Origin: DASYRX01 sp035253645
GTDB lineage: Bacteria; Gemmatimonadota; Gemmatimonadetes; Gemmatimonadales; Gemmatimonadaceae
Direction: 5' to 3'
DNA length: 19,617 nt
NCBI GenBank assembly: GCA_035253645.1
Contig: DATFBW010000459.1
Span: forward strand, 1-19,617
Position 1 is the first letter of the stretch; the number at the start of each line of letters is the position of its first letter. Below are positions 7,691 to 14,575 of this stretch, one piece after another. Made by a program: the position numbers and the translations under genes. Under the pieces are notes generated by a model. It worked only from the letters and a program-made list of their open reading frames with translations, had not been told where the DNA came from and did no database searches.

Positions 7691-8980
7691 CTAATACACC
7701 AGCATTAAGGGGTTCTCTATCAGCCGGCGGAGCGTCTGCAGGAACTTGGCCCCCGTCGCGCCATCGATTACACGGTGATCGCAGCTCATCGTCACGCGCA
7801 TCCGGCGGCGCATGATCACGGCATCGTTATGCACGACGGGTCGCGGCTCGATCGCGCCGATCGCGAGGATACCGGCTTCCGGCGGGTTAATGATCGCCGT
7901 GAAGTGATCGATGCCGAACATCCCAAGGTTCGAAACCGAAAACGTCGACCCTGTGTACTCGTCCGGCTTGAGCCGACGGTCCCGCGCGCGACCCGCCAGC
8001 TCACGCGCTTCGCGCGCGATCTCCGAGAGCCGTTTCCGATCGGCATCGAAGATCACCGGCGTGATGAGACCATCTTCGATCGCGACCGCCATGCCGATGT
8101 GCACGCGATTCCAATACCGGATCGCATCGCCTAACCAGTGCGCATTGCATTCGGGATGCTGCGCCAATGCCGTCGCCACCGCCTTGAGGACGATGTCGTT
8201 GAACGAGACCTTGTACTCCTCGCCCATCTCCGCCATCGCCGATCGCATCTCGGCGACGCGTTCCATGTCGAATTCGGCCGTCAGATAAAACGTAGGTATG
8301 GGGCCGATGGACTCGGCGAGCCGCCGCGCGATCGTCTTGCGGATCTGCGTGAGCGGTGTGTCCCTGTAATCCTCACCCGGAGCGGTAGGTGCGCGGCGCT
8401 GGCCGTCGCCGCTCGGCGCGCGCGCGGATTCGACGTCGCGCTTCACGATGCGACCGCCGGGGCCGCTCCCGGAAACACTCGTTAGGTCCAGACCGCGTTC
8501 CGCCGCCAGGCGGCGTGCCAGCGGAGAGCTTTTTGTCCGTTCGGAGCTCGAAGCTCCGGGCTCGGGGCTCGGAGCTGCTGCGCCAGACGCAGGTTGTGGA
8601 GCGCGCGGCGCGGGCTGCTGTGGGGGCGCCGGGGCCACAGCCTCTTTCGCGGGAGGTCCCGTGGCGACGGTCGCTGCGGCCGGTTGCGACTTCGTTTCGG
8701 CTGCTGCCGGTGCCTCTGCGACCAATTCGTCGATCTTCTCGTCAGGCCCCGCGATGACGGCGATCAAAGTTCCAACGGGTGCCGCCGCATTCTCCTGAAT
8801 CAAGCGCTTGCGTAGCACGCCATCGCCGCGCGCGACAAGCTCCATGATCGCTTTGTCAGTTTCAACTTCCGCGAGCACATCGCCTGACTTGACTTGGTCT
8901 CCCTCGTTCTTCAGCCATTTGACGAGGCGGCCTTCTTCCATCGTTGGCGACAGCGCTTCCATGACGACTTTCGTTGCCAT
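7691..8980 (-). CDS. pdhC: Pyruvate dehydrogenase E2, dihydrolipoyl acetyltransferase
   Basis: This 429-residue core subunit carries acetyl groups on a lipoyl arm and transfers them to CoA. One N-terminal lipoyl domain (about 1-80) has the modified lysine in ETDKAIME (Lys43). A Pro/Ala-rich flexible linker follows. The E1/E3-binding domain has SSPLARRLAAERGLDL with GSGPGGRIVKRDV. The catalytic domain starts near DYRDTPLTQIRKTIARRL and contains SNLGMFGIDHFTAIINPPE and the active-site CDHRVIDGATGAKF. The 6-bp gap after pdhB indicates co-transcription and probable translational coupling. Lys43 is the expected target of LipB and LipA encoded in this same cluster. The linker contains a block of 7-bp DNA repeats (8539-8580), and the sequence LDLTSVS is encoded through a CCTAACG motif. 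The E1 partners next door identify it as pyruvate-type rather than 2-oxoglutarate-type. Confidence 0.95.
   Translation of the reverse strand: MATKVVMEALSPTMEEGRLVKWLKNEGDQVKSGDVLAEVETDKAIMELVARGDGVLRKRLIQENAAAPVGTLIAVIAGPDEKIDELVAEAPAAAETKSQPAAATVATGPPAKEAVAPAPPQQPAPRAPQPASGAAAPSPEPGASSSERTKSSPLARRLAAERGLDLTSVSGSGPGGRIVKRDVESARAPSGDGQRRAPTAPGEDYRDTPLTQIRKTIARRLAESIGPIPTFYLTAEFDMERVAEMRSAMAEMGEEYKVSFNDIVLKAVATALAQHPECNAHWLGDAIRYWNRVHIGMAVAIEDGLITPVIFDADRKRLSEIAREARELAGRARDRRLKPDEYTGSTFSVSNLGMFGIDHFTAIINPPEAGILAIGAIEPRPVVHNDAVIMRRRMRVTMSCDHRVIDGATGAKFLQTLRRLIENPLMLVY
8539..8580. repeat. Six 7-bp repeat units inside the pdhC linker
   Basis: Consecutive units are GTTCGGA, GCTCGAA, GCTCCGG, GCTCGGG, GCTCGGA and GCTGCTG. 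They encode part of the Ser/Pro/Glu-rich linker just before the peripheral subunit-binding domain, a place where extra residues are tolerated. They are the same type as the intergenic repeats at 257-284 and 12001-12021. Confidence 0.8.
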
Positions 8981-8986
8981 AAGCGC

Positions 8987-9967
8987 CTAGTCGAGGTAGG
9001 AGACTTTGCGCACAGCGGCAACCACCTTGGGGATGTCGGGCTTCGCCGCCTTTTCCAGATTCTTCGCGTAAGGCATTGGGACGTCAGCCTGCGCGACGCG
9101 CAACACCGGTGCGTCGAGGTCGTCGAAGCACTCGCGCTGGATTACGTCGACGACGCTCGTTCCCACGCTCGATATCGGCCAGCCTTCTTCGAGCACTACC
9201 GCGCGATTCGTTTTTTGAATCGACCTCGCAATCGCCTCCAGATCCATCGGGCGGAGCGAACGGAGGTCCACGACTTCCACAGAGACGCCATCCTTTGCCA
9301 TCGCGTCGGCCACCTGCTGAGCGAGCAGCACGGACTTTCCCCACGTCACGATCGTGCAGTCGCTCCCCTCACGCTTCACCTCTGCCTGACCGATTGGGAT
9401 CACGTAGTCCTCGTCAGGCACTTCGCCCTTGGTGTTGTACAACATTTCGCCTTCGAGCACGATGACCGGATTGTCATCGCGGATCGCGCTCTTGAGCAGG
9501 CCTTTCGCGTCGTGCGGGGTGCCCGGCGCGACGACCTTGAGACCCGGGATGTGCGTGAGCCAGGACTCCCACGCTTGCGAGTGCTGCGAGGAAAGCTGCA
9601 AGGCAGCCCCGTTAGGCCCCCGAAAGACAATCGGTACAGGATATTGCCCGCCGGACATGTACAACATCTTCGCGGCATTGTTGACAACCTGGTCCAGGGC
9701 GAGCACCGCGAAATTCCACGTCATGAACTCGATCACCGGACGCAGGCCGACCATGGCGGCACCGACACCGACACCCGCGAAGCCGAGCTCCGTGATCGGC
9801 GTGTCGACCACACGCATTTCGCCGAACTCCTGAAGCAACCCACGCGAGACTTTATAAGCCCCCTGGTACACGCCGACTTCTTCCCCCATGAGAAACACGC
9901 GGTCGTCGCGCGCCATCTCTTCGCGCAAGGCAGCGTTCAAGGCATCACGATAGGTGAGAACGGGCAT
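8987..9967 (-). CDS. pdhB: Pyruvate dehydrogenase E1 component, beta subunit
   Basis: The 326-residue beta chain of the heterotetrameric thiamine-diphosphate E1 enzyme, which decarboxylates pyruvate and acetylates the E2 lipoyl arm. Recognisable family blocks are LTYRDALNAALREEMARD, VFLMGEEVGVYQGAYKVSRGL, DTPITELGFAGVGVGAAM, RPVIEFMTWNFAVLALDQ, FRGPNGAALQLSSQHSQ and the C-terminal VVLEEGWPISSVG. Glu residues of the GEE motif contact the cofactor in this family. Length is typical. It starts at an ATG (9965-9967) only 15 bp after the pdhA stop. The gap contains CGTTAGGCGCC directly before the ATG, so the dispersed motif supplies the AGG at the ribosome-site position. It shows no oddities and clearly partners PdhA. 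Confidence 0.96.
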   Translation of the reverse strand: MPVLTYRDALNAALREEMARDDRVFLMGEEVGVYQGAYKVSRGLLQEFGEMRVVDTPITELGFAGVGVGAAMVGLRPVIEFMTWNFAVLALDQVVNNAAKMLYMSGGQYPVPIVFRGPNGAALQLSSQHSQAWESWLTHIPGLKVVAPGTPHDAKGLLKSAIRDDNPVIVLEGEMLYNTKGEVPDEDYVIPIGQAEVKREGSDCTIVTWGKSVLLAQQVADAMAKDGVSVEVVDLRSLRPMDLEAIARSIQKTNRAVVLEEGWPISSVGTSVVDVIQRECFDDLDAPVLRVAQADVPMPYAKNLEKAAKPDIPKVVAAVRKVSYLD

Positions 9968-9982
9968 GGCGCCTAACGAAAT

Positions 9983-11041
9983 CTAGGATTCGACGTACAC
10001 GTCTTCGTACAACGCGTCGAGCGGCGGCTCGGGCGACGCATCCGCGAAATCCCATGCGTCCTGCACGACGGCTTTCACACCCTCGTCCATCTCGGTGAGC
10101 TCTTCGTCCGTGAGCTCGCCCGCCTCAAAGAGCTGATCGCGCAAAACGGCGATCGGATCCCGTTTGCGATATTCCTCGAGCTCCTCCTTGGTTCTGTACG
10201 TGCCGCTCACCGCGTCGGACATCGAGTGCCCCATGAAGCGGTACGTGCGGACCTCGAGCAGTGTCGGGAGGGACTCGGAGCGCGCGCGATTCACTGCCTC
10301 CAGTACCTTCGAACGCACCGCGAGCACGTCCTGTCCGTCGGTGACGTCCCGCGGCATGTCGTACGCAGCGCCGCGCATGTAGATGTCGTTGATTGACGAC
10401 GCGCGCTCCAGCGCCGTCCCCATCCCGTAACGGTTGTTCTCGATGACGTAGATGACCGGCAGCTTCCACAACGCGGCCATGTTCAAGGCTTCGTGAAAAG
10501 CACCCGTGTTGACCACGGATTCTCCCATGAAGCACAGGCACACCTGATCGTTCCCGCGATACTTGATTGCAAAGCCGACGCCGGTGCCTAACGGCACGTG
10601 TCCACCGACGATGCCGTGGCCGCCCAGGAAGTTGACGTTGCGGTCGAAGAGGTGCATGGAGCCCCCCTTGCCGCGCGAACAGCCGTCGATGCGGCCAAAG
10701 AGCTCCGCCATCACGGCGCGCGGAGTGATGCCACGCGCCAACGCCTGGCCGTGATCACGGTACGTGGTGATCACGTAGTCGTCGTCGCGGAGCGCGGAGA
10801 TCGCTCCGGTTCCGCAAGCTTCCTGCCCGATATAGAGATGGCAGAACCCGCCAATCTTTCCTAACGCGTACGCCTCAGCGCAACGCTCTTCGAACCGGCG
10901 CTGAAGCAACATGGACCGGAGCAACTCGCGACGCATATCGCGGTCCGTCTCGCCGAAGCCGTGTGGCGCAGTGCCATTGGCTTCGTTGCGCTTGGCCGGC
11001 TGGCCCTTGCCGCGGGCACGTTCTTTCGAGGATGTAGCCAT
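9983..11041 (-). CDS. pdhA: Pyruvate dehydrogenase E1 component, alpha subunit
   Basis: The 352-residue alpha chain of pyruvate dehydrogenase E1. It has an N-terminal low-complexity Lys/Arg-rich tail (1-30), then FEERCAEAYALGKIGGFCHLYIGQEA, YRDHGQALARG, the RGKGGSMHLF loop and GGHGIVGGHVPLG. The thiamine-diphosphate motif normally reads GDG-x(24-27)-NN. Here it reads GES (Gly173-Glu174) followed 26 residues later by NN (202-203), with Glu in place of the metal-binding Asp. The phosphorylation-loop equivalent RFMGHSMSD is present. The ATG at 11039-11041 is preceded by CGTTAGGCAGAGAC, another dispersed motif at the ribosome-site position. It is 25 bp downstream of lipA and 15 bp upstream of pdhB, so it is part of a lipA-pdhABC operon. 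Confidence 0.95.
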   Translation of the reverse strand: MATSSKERARGKGQPAKRNEANGTAPHGFGETDRDMRRELLRSMLLQRRFEERCAEAYALGKIGGFCHLYIGQEACGTGAISALRDDDYVITTYRDHGQALARGITPRAVMAELFGRIDGCSRGKGGSMHLFDRNVNFLGGHGIVGGHVPLGTGVGFAIKYRGNDQVCLCFMGESVVNTGAFHEALNMAALWKLPVIYVIENNRYGMGTALERASSINDIYMRGAAYDMPRDVTDGQDVLAVRSKVLEAVNRARSESLPTLLEVRTYRFMGHSMSDAVSGTYRTKEELEEYRKRDPIAVLRDQLFEAGELTDEELTEMDEGVKAVVQDAWDFADASPEPPLDALYEDVYVES

Positions 11042-11066
11042 GTCTCTGCCTAACGCAAATCGGCGA

Positions 11067-12035
11067 CTAGACGCCGGCGGCCTGGACCTGCTCCCAGGCG
11101 TGATAGCTTGAACGGACCAATGGCCCCGATTCCACGTGGCGGAAGCCCATGGCGCGACCCGCCTCGGCCAACTCGCGAAATTCCTGCGGCGTGTAGTAGC
11201 GGTCGAGCGGAAGGTGATCGGCGGACGGCCGGAGATATTGGCCTAACGTCAGGATGTCGACGTCTACGTTTCGTAAGTCCCGCATCACGGCGAGCACCTC
11301 TTCGGTCGTTTCGCCGAGCCCGAGGATGATCCCTGTCTTTGTGGGGATTTCGGGCGCCTCGCGCTTGACGAACTCGAAGATGCGCATGACGCGCTCATAG
11401 CGGCCACCCGGGCGTGCGCGGCGATACAGACGCGGCACTGTCTCCGTGTTGTGGTTGTAAATGTCGGGACGCGCATCGAGCACTTGGCGGATCGCGTCCT
11501 CATTTCCCTGGAAGTCGGGAACGAGAACTTCCACGGAACACGTGGGAATGCGCGCGCGCACTTGGCGGATCGTCTCCGCAAAGATGTACGATCCGAAGTC
11601 CGCGAGGTCGTCACGATCGACAGACGTGATCACGGCGTGACGCAAGCTCATCTCGGCGATCGCTCGCGCTACGCGTTCGGGTTCTCCGATGTCGTACGCG
11701 GGCGGCCTGCCATGCTGCACTGCGCAATAGCCGCAGTTTCTCGTGCAGACGGCACCGAGGATCATGAACGTCGCAGTCCCATGCTCCCAGCATTCGCCCA
11801 CGTTGGGGCAGTGCGCTTCTTCACAGACAGTATGCAGATCCAACTCGCGCATGAGATGCTTGAGGCGCGAATAGTTGGCGCCCCCAGGCGCCCGAACCTT
11901 GAGCCATTCCGGCTTGCGCTCAGGGAGAGCCGCGCGGCGGTGACGGCCCTGGATCTGGTAAAGCGAGGTCAAAGGTCGAAGGTCAGAGGTCGAAGCTGAA
12001 GCTCGGGGCTCGGAGCTCACAGGTCGAAGGCCCAA
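11067..12035 (-). CDS. lipA: Lipoyl synthase (radical SAM)
   Basis: LipA inserts two sulphur atoms into the octanoyl chain on E2 lipoyl domains, using two 4Fe-4S clusters. The auxiliary-cluster motif is CEEAHCPNVGEC. The radical-SAM motif is CTRNCGYC. The family entry block ERKPEWLKVRAPGGANYSRL and the C-terminal block RSSYHAWEQV (near the end) fit. The start is uncertain. TTG at 12033-12035 has GAAGG nine bases upstream and would give an N-terminal tail of about 35-40 residues encoded by 7-bp repeats. An in-frame TTG at 11970-11972, inside the repeat, would give a more usual N-terminus but lacks a ribosome site. It lies 25 bp before pdhA, an apt place for the enzyme that activates PdhC. Confidence 0.95.
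   Translation of the reverse strand: MGLRPVSSEPRASASTSDLRPLTSLYQIQGRHRRAALPERKPEWLKVRAPGGANYSRLKHLMRELDLHTVCEEAHCPNVGECWEHGTATFMILGAVCTRNCGYCAVQHGRPPAYDIGEPERVARAIAEMSLRHAVITSVDRDDLADFGSYIFAETIRQVRARIPTCSVEVLVPDFQGNEDAIRQVLDARPDIYNHNTETVPRLYRRARPGGRYERVMRIFEFVKREAPEIPTKTGIILGLGETTEEVLAVMRDLRNVDVDILTLGQYLRPSADHLPLDRYYTPQEFRELAEAGRAMGFRHVESGPLVRSSYHAWEQVQAAGV
11967..12028. repeat. Nine-unit 7-bp repeat tract at the start of lipA
   Basis: The units run GGTCAAA, GGTCGAA, GGTCAGA, GGTCGAA, GCTGAA (6 bp), GCTCGGG, GCTCGGA, GCTCACA, GGTCGAA. This joins the GGTC-type and GCTC-type units in one tract and shows that they belong to one family. Depending on the true lipA start, it is either 5' leader or coding. 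Confidence 0.85.
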
Positions 12036-12095
12036 TGTAGAGTGCCTTCGCCGCTGATGTCACTTTGGCTAACCATCAAAGATACACTAGAACGG
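12036..12095. other. 60-bp gap between thiO and lipA
   Basis: On the minus strand this short AT-richer stretch precedes lipA. It includes GAAGG at the distance of a ribosome site from the TTG at 12035. A promoter for the lipA-pdhABC operon could lie here or inside the end of thiO, but no clear boxes are seen. Confidence 0.35.
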
Positions 12096-13223
12096 TTATC
12101 GAATCTGAGGTGGCGCCAAGGTGGCTTCATGGCGCTGTAGGGAGAAAGGTGACAGGTCGAACGGCGGTTCCTCGCCAACGAACAGTGCTGCAATGCAGTC
12201 GCCAGTGATCGGTGCCTTGAGGATCCCGTTGCGCGAGTGGCCGGTCGCATACAGGAGAGCGGGGAACTCGGGGTCCTGTCCCAAGACCGGGAGGGAATCG
12301 CTCGACATCGGGCGGAGTCCGCACCAGTGGTCGTCCGGCTCCCGTTCACGGAGCTGCGGTAGAAGCGCCTTGGCGCCTCCAGACAGCCTGGACGCGGCTT
12401 CGGGGGTGATGGCGACGTCAAACCCTGCCTCGTCGCTCGTAGCGCCCACCAGAATGCGGTCTACTGCCCTCGGGACGGCGTAGACGCCCGCGCCATAAAC
12501 GGGGCGATTCAGAGCCTGCGACGAGGCTCCGGGGTCATACCGGAGCATTTCGCCCTTGAGGGGCCGGACGGGGAGAGGGCGGGGCAGTCCCGCGAGAGTG
12601 TTGGACCAGGCACCTGCCGCCACGACCACGGCAGACGCGGAACGGCGGTCCCCAAGGCTCGAGATTAGCGTGGCCGAGTCGCGTCCCAGCTCGATCCGCG
12701 ACACGAGGCCCTCGACCTCTCGCAGCTTCGGGCCGGCTGTTCGCGTCGCGTGCTCGAGCGCGTCCATGAGGGCCACGTTATCCACGTAGCCATCGAGCTC
12801 CACGAGCACACCTCCGCGCGTAGCTGCCAGCGCCGGCTCGAGAGAGCGTACCTCGTTAGGCAGCAAATACGGGATGCCTGAACGCGCGGCGACTTCCCGC
12901 AATCTGACTTCACTTTCGTCGTCGAGGGCGACGTCCAGGATACCGCTACGACTGTGTTCCACATGCGTGCTGGCGCGTTCACGCAGGGATTCGAGGAAGG
13001 CGGGGTACGCGTCGCGTGCCGCTACCGCGAACTCGTGTGACGGTCCCGACCCCCCTTCGATGGACGGCGCCAGCAGCCCTGCCGCCGCACGTGACGCGGC
13101 CCCCGGGAGGTCGCGCGAGACGAGATCGACGCGCACGCCGCGAGCGACCAGCGCGAGCGCGGTCGCGCGACCAATCACGCCGCCACCAATAACGCAGACG
13201 TCCGCGGAACGACTTACGGCCAT
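12096..13223 (-). CDS. thiO: FAD-dependent glycine oxidase, ThiO-like
   Basis: A DAO-family flavoenzyme that most resembles ThiO, which oxidises glycine to the imine used to build the thiazole ring of thiamine. The dinucleotide-binding motif VIGGGVIGRATALAL is at the N-terminus, followed by LPGAASRAAAGLLAP, the conserved GxAS(R)AAAGML-type block. VVVAAGAWS and the C-terminal DHWCGLRPMSSDSLPVLG and YATGHSRNGILKAPITG blocks fit ThiO. The ATG at 13221-13223 gives 375 residues; an upstream TTG at 13247 would add eight. No thiS, thiG or thiE is visible here. The product, thiamine diphosphate, is the E1 cofactor, so the position beside pdhA may be more than chance, but that is inference. Another amine oxidase of the same family is the main alternative. 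Confidence 0.82.
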   Translation of the reverse strand: MAVSRSADVCVIGGGVIGRATALALVARGVRVDLVSRDLPGAASRAAAGLLAPSIEGGSGPSHEFAVAARDAYPAFLESLRERASTHVEHSRSGILDVALDDESEVRLREVAARSGIPYLLPNEVRSLEPALAATRGGVLVELDGYVDNVALMDALEHATRTAGPKLREVEGLVSRIELGRDSATLISSLGDRRSASAVVVAAGAWSNTLAGLPRPLPVRPLKGEMLRYDPGASSQALNRPVYGAGVYAVPRAVDRILVGATSDEAGFDVAITPEAASRLSGGAKALLPQLREREPDDHWCGLRPMSSDSLPVLGQDPEFPALLYATGHSRNGILKAPITGDCIAALFVGEEPPFDLSPFSLQRHEATLAPPQIR

Positions 13224-13316
13224 GAGGGATTTCGCTCTTGCGTGCAACCCCAGCGCTTGTGAAACTGAATCCAGCCCAAGCGCGTATTCCGGACATTCAA
13301 CGTTAACGAGAACAAC

Positions 13317-13535
13317 ATGCTCCGCACGGTCTTTTCAATCGGTCTCGTCGCGATCGTCGGGCTTTTTTTCCTTAAGCTCGCGTTCGGAATTTTCGGTGCC
13401 TTTTTCGCGCTCTTGCTCGCGCTTCTGTGGTGGGCAATCAAGATCGCGATTATCGGCGCGCTGATCTACCTCGTCATCCGTATCTTTAGCCCTGACACCG
13501 CGCGCAGGATGAAGGAGCGGTGGTCCGCTAAGTAG
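13317..13535 (+). CDS. Small two-helix membrane protein of unknown function
   Basis: A 72-residue protein that is almost entirely hydrophobic from residue 4 to about 58: one transmembrane segment in SIGLVAIVGLFFLKLAFGIF, then FFALLLALLWWAIKIAIIG and IYLVIRIF, which read as one or two more segments. It ends in a basic tail, TARRMKERWSAK. It is transcribed divergently from thiO and converges on the uncharacterised gene at 13528-14520, overlapping its end by 8 bp. The upstream ribosome site is weak (CGAGA). A perfect intrinsic terminator 20 bp after the stop, on the same strand, argues strongly that this is a real transcription unit. The antisense frame across it is highly charged and lacks family features. 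I do not recognise the protein family. Confidence 0.72.
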   Translation: MLRTVFSIGLVAIVGLFFLKLAFGIFGAFFALLLALLWWAIKIAIIGALIYLVIRIFSPDTARRMKERWSAK

Positions 13536-14520
13536 GTCTGAGGTCTGAGGTCTGAGGGGTGGCAATGGCCACCCCTATTTTTTTTTGGCCGCGCTCCAAC
13601 TCGTCGATTACGGCCCACGCGAGCAATGGCACCATGATCTCGTGGTGTCCTGTAATCTCGTAGCCCTTGCCTCCCTCGAGCGTCGGACGCTGGACGACAT
13701 TCATCCGCGGCCGGTAGTGGCGATTCATATCGAGGTCGCAGGTGACAAAGCCAGTCGGTTTTCCCCCGCCGAGGTTTCGCGCGACGGTGAGCGCCTTGAG
13801 AAAAACTTCGGGCATGATCACGGCGCTTCCGACGTTCAGCACAACGCCGCCATCGTGCAGCCCGGCGAGTGACGCCGCGAAACGGCGAAAATCGCGATGC
13901 GTGGTATCACCTATCGCAGCGCCGTCCGCCGCCGGATGCTGATGCACGATGTCGGCACCTAACGCGGCATGTACCGTCGCGGCGACGCCGAGCCGGTGCG
14001 CCGCAAGTAGGAGTGAGAGCTCGGGGTGAGCGAGCGGTCCGCTTTGCTCCAACGCTATCGCGACCGCTTCGGCCATTCCGCGCTGGGCGCGCATCCCCTG
14101 GACAAAGGCTTCGTTCAAACCACGACCCGTTTCTTCAGCCATGCCAAACGTGCCGTCACGCAAGCCGGCGGCGACGTCTTCGGAGGTGGCACCGAACCGC
14201 GCCATCTCATAGTCGTGAATCGCGGCCGAGCCGTTCATCGCGACGTGCGTAACGACGCCGCGCCGCATTAGCTCGATGAGGAGCGGTGCGAGGCCGGTTT
14301 TGACCACGTGTCCGCCTAACATCACTACGACGGCGTGGCGGCTCTGCGCGGCTGTGACGATGGCACCTACCACATGGCGGAAATCACGCGCGACCAGGAT
14401 GTCGGGAAGCGAGTCGAAGAAAGCATGAAACGACCGGTCGTCGCCGGGTGGGTGCGCAAACTCGTCCGCGCTGACCTTGTTCGGACGGCGGGCGATGGGA
14501 ATGGTGCGAACCGCCGCGAG
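13528..14520 (-). CDS. Conserved uncharacterised protein, possibly with a deoxyhypusine-synthase-like NAD-binding fold
   Basis: The function is unknown. The protein is full of conserved-looking blocks: VVVMLGGHVVKTGLAPLLIE, HVAMNGSAAIHDYEMA, TSEDVAAGLRDGTFGMAEET, ADIVHQHPAADGAAIG, LNVGSAVIMPEVFLKALT, DLDMNRHYRPRMNVVQRPT and GYEITGHHEIMVPLLAWA. I recall a bacterial family with these blocks that is usually left unnamed; the link to the DHS fold is a weak guess. The first standard start is a GTG at 14373 (281 residues). The frame stays open upstream and encodes family-like sequence (VRTIPIARRPNKVSADE, FHAFFDSLPDILVARDF). GGAGG at 14526-14530 lies five bases before a CTC codon at 14518-14520, the best-placed start (330 residues). 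The C-terminal tail is encoded by the terminator and repeat DNA. Confidence 0.75.
   Translation of the reverse strand, partial: LAAVRTIPIARRPNKVSADEFAHPPGDDRSFHAFFDSLPDILVARDFRHVVGAIVTAAQSRHAVVVMLGGHVVKTGLAPLLIELMRRGVVTHVAMNGSAAIHDYEMARFGATSEDVAAGLRDGTFGMAEETGRGLNEAFVQGMRAQRGMAEAVAIALEQSGPLAHPELSLLLAAHRLGVAATVHAALGADIVHQHPAADGAAIGDTTHRDFRRFAASLAGLHDGGVVLNVGSAVIMPEVFLKALTVARNLGGGKPTGFVTCDLDMNRHYRPRMNVVQRPTLEGGKGYEITGHHEIMVPLLAWAVIDELERGQKKIGVAIATPQTSDLRPT
13535..13555. repeat. Three perfect GGTCTGA heptamers between a stop codon and a terminator
   Basis: Three identical 7-bp units run from the last base of the 72-residue gene to the first base of the terminator stem. On the other strand they encode the last residues of the gene ending at 13528. 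Confidence 0.9.
13555..13586 (+). terminator. Perfect rho-independent terminator of the small membrane-protein gene
   Basis: The stem AGGGGTGGC (13555-13563) pairs perfectly with GCCACCCCT (13568-13576) over a 4-base AATG loop. It is followed by one A and nine T (13578-13586). Read on the minus strand, the same DNA lies inside the coding region of the gene ending at 13528. Confidence 0.92.
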
Positions 14521-14554
14521 GTCCGCCTCCGCAACACGCGGCTGCGGCGAGGAG

Positions 14555-14575
14555 CCTAACGAGCCTCCGCCTAAC
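14555..14575. repeat. Two direct copies of CCTAACGAG flanking a gene boundary
   Basis: CCTAACGAG occurs at 14555-14563 and again at 14570-14578, 15 bp apart in the same direction. On the minus strand the second supplies the TAG stop codon of the DUF3108 gene (CGT TAG), and the first lies in the 50-bp gap before the next gene. Confidence 0.85.

Noticed and set aside
8894..9976. Long open frame (360 codons) on the plus strand opposite pdhB
   Set aside because: It lies wholly antisense to a certain pdhB, is His/Arg/Asp-rich with no family motifs, and is the usual shadow of a GC-rich gene.
12096..13247. Upstream TTG at 13247 as the thiO start
   Set aside because: It adds eight residues with no clear ribosome site; the ATG at 13223 lies closer to the FAD-binding strand.
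13335..13565. Minus-strand frame opposite the 72-residue membrane protein
   Set aside because: Charged, low-complexity translation; the plus-strand gene has a coherent membrane pattern and its own terminator.
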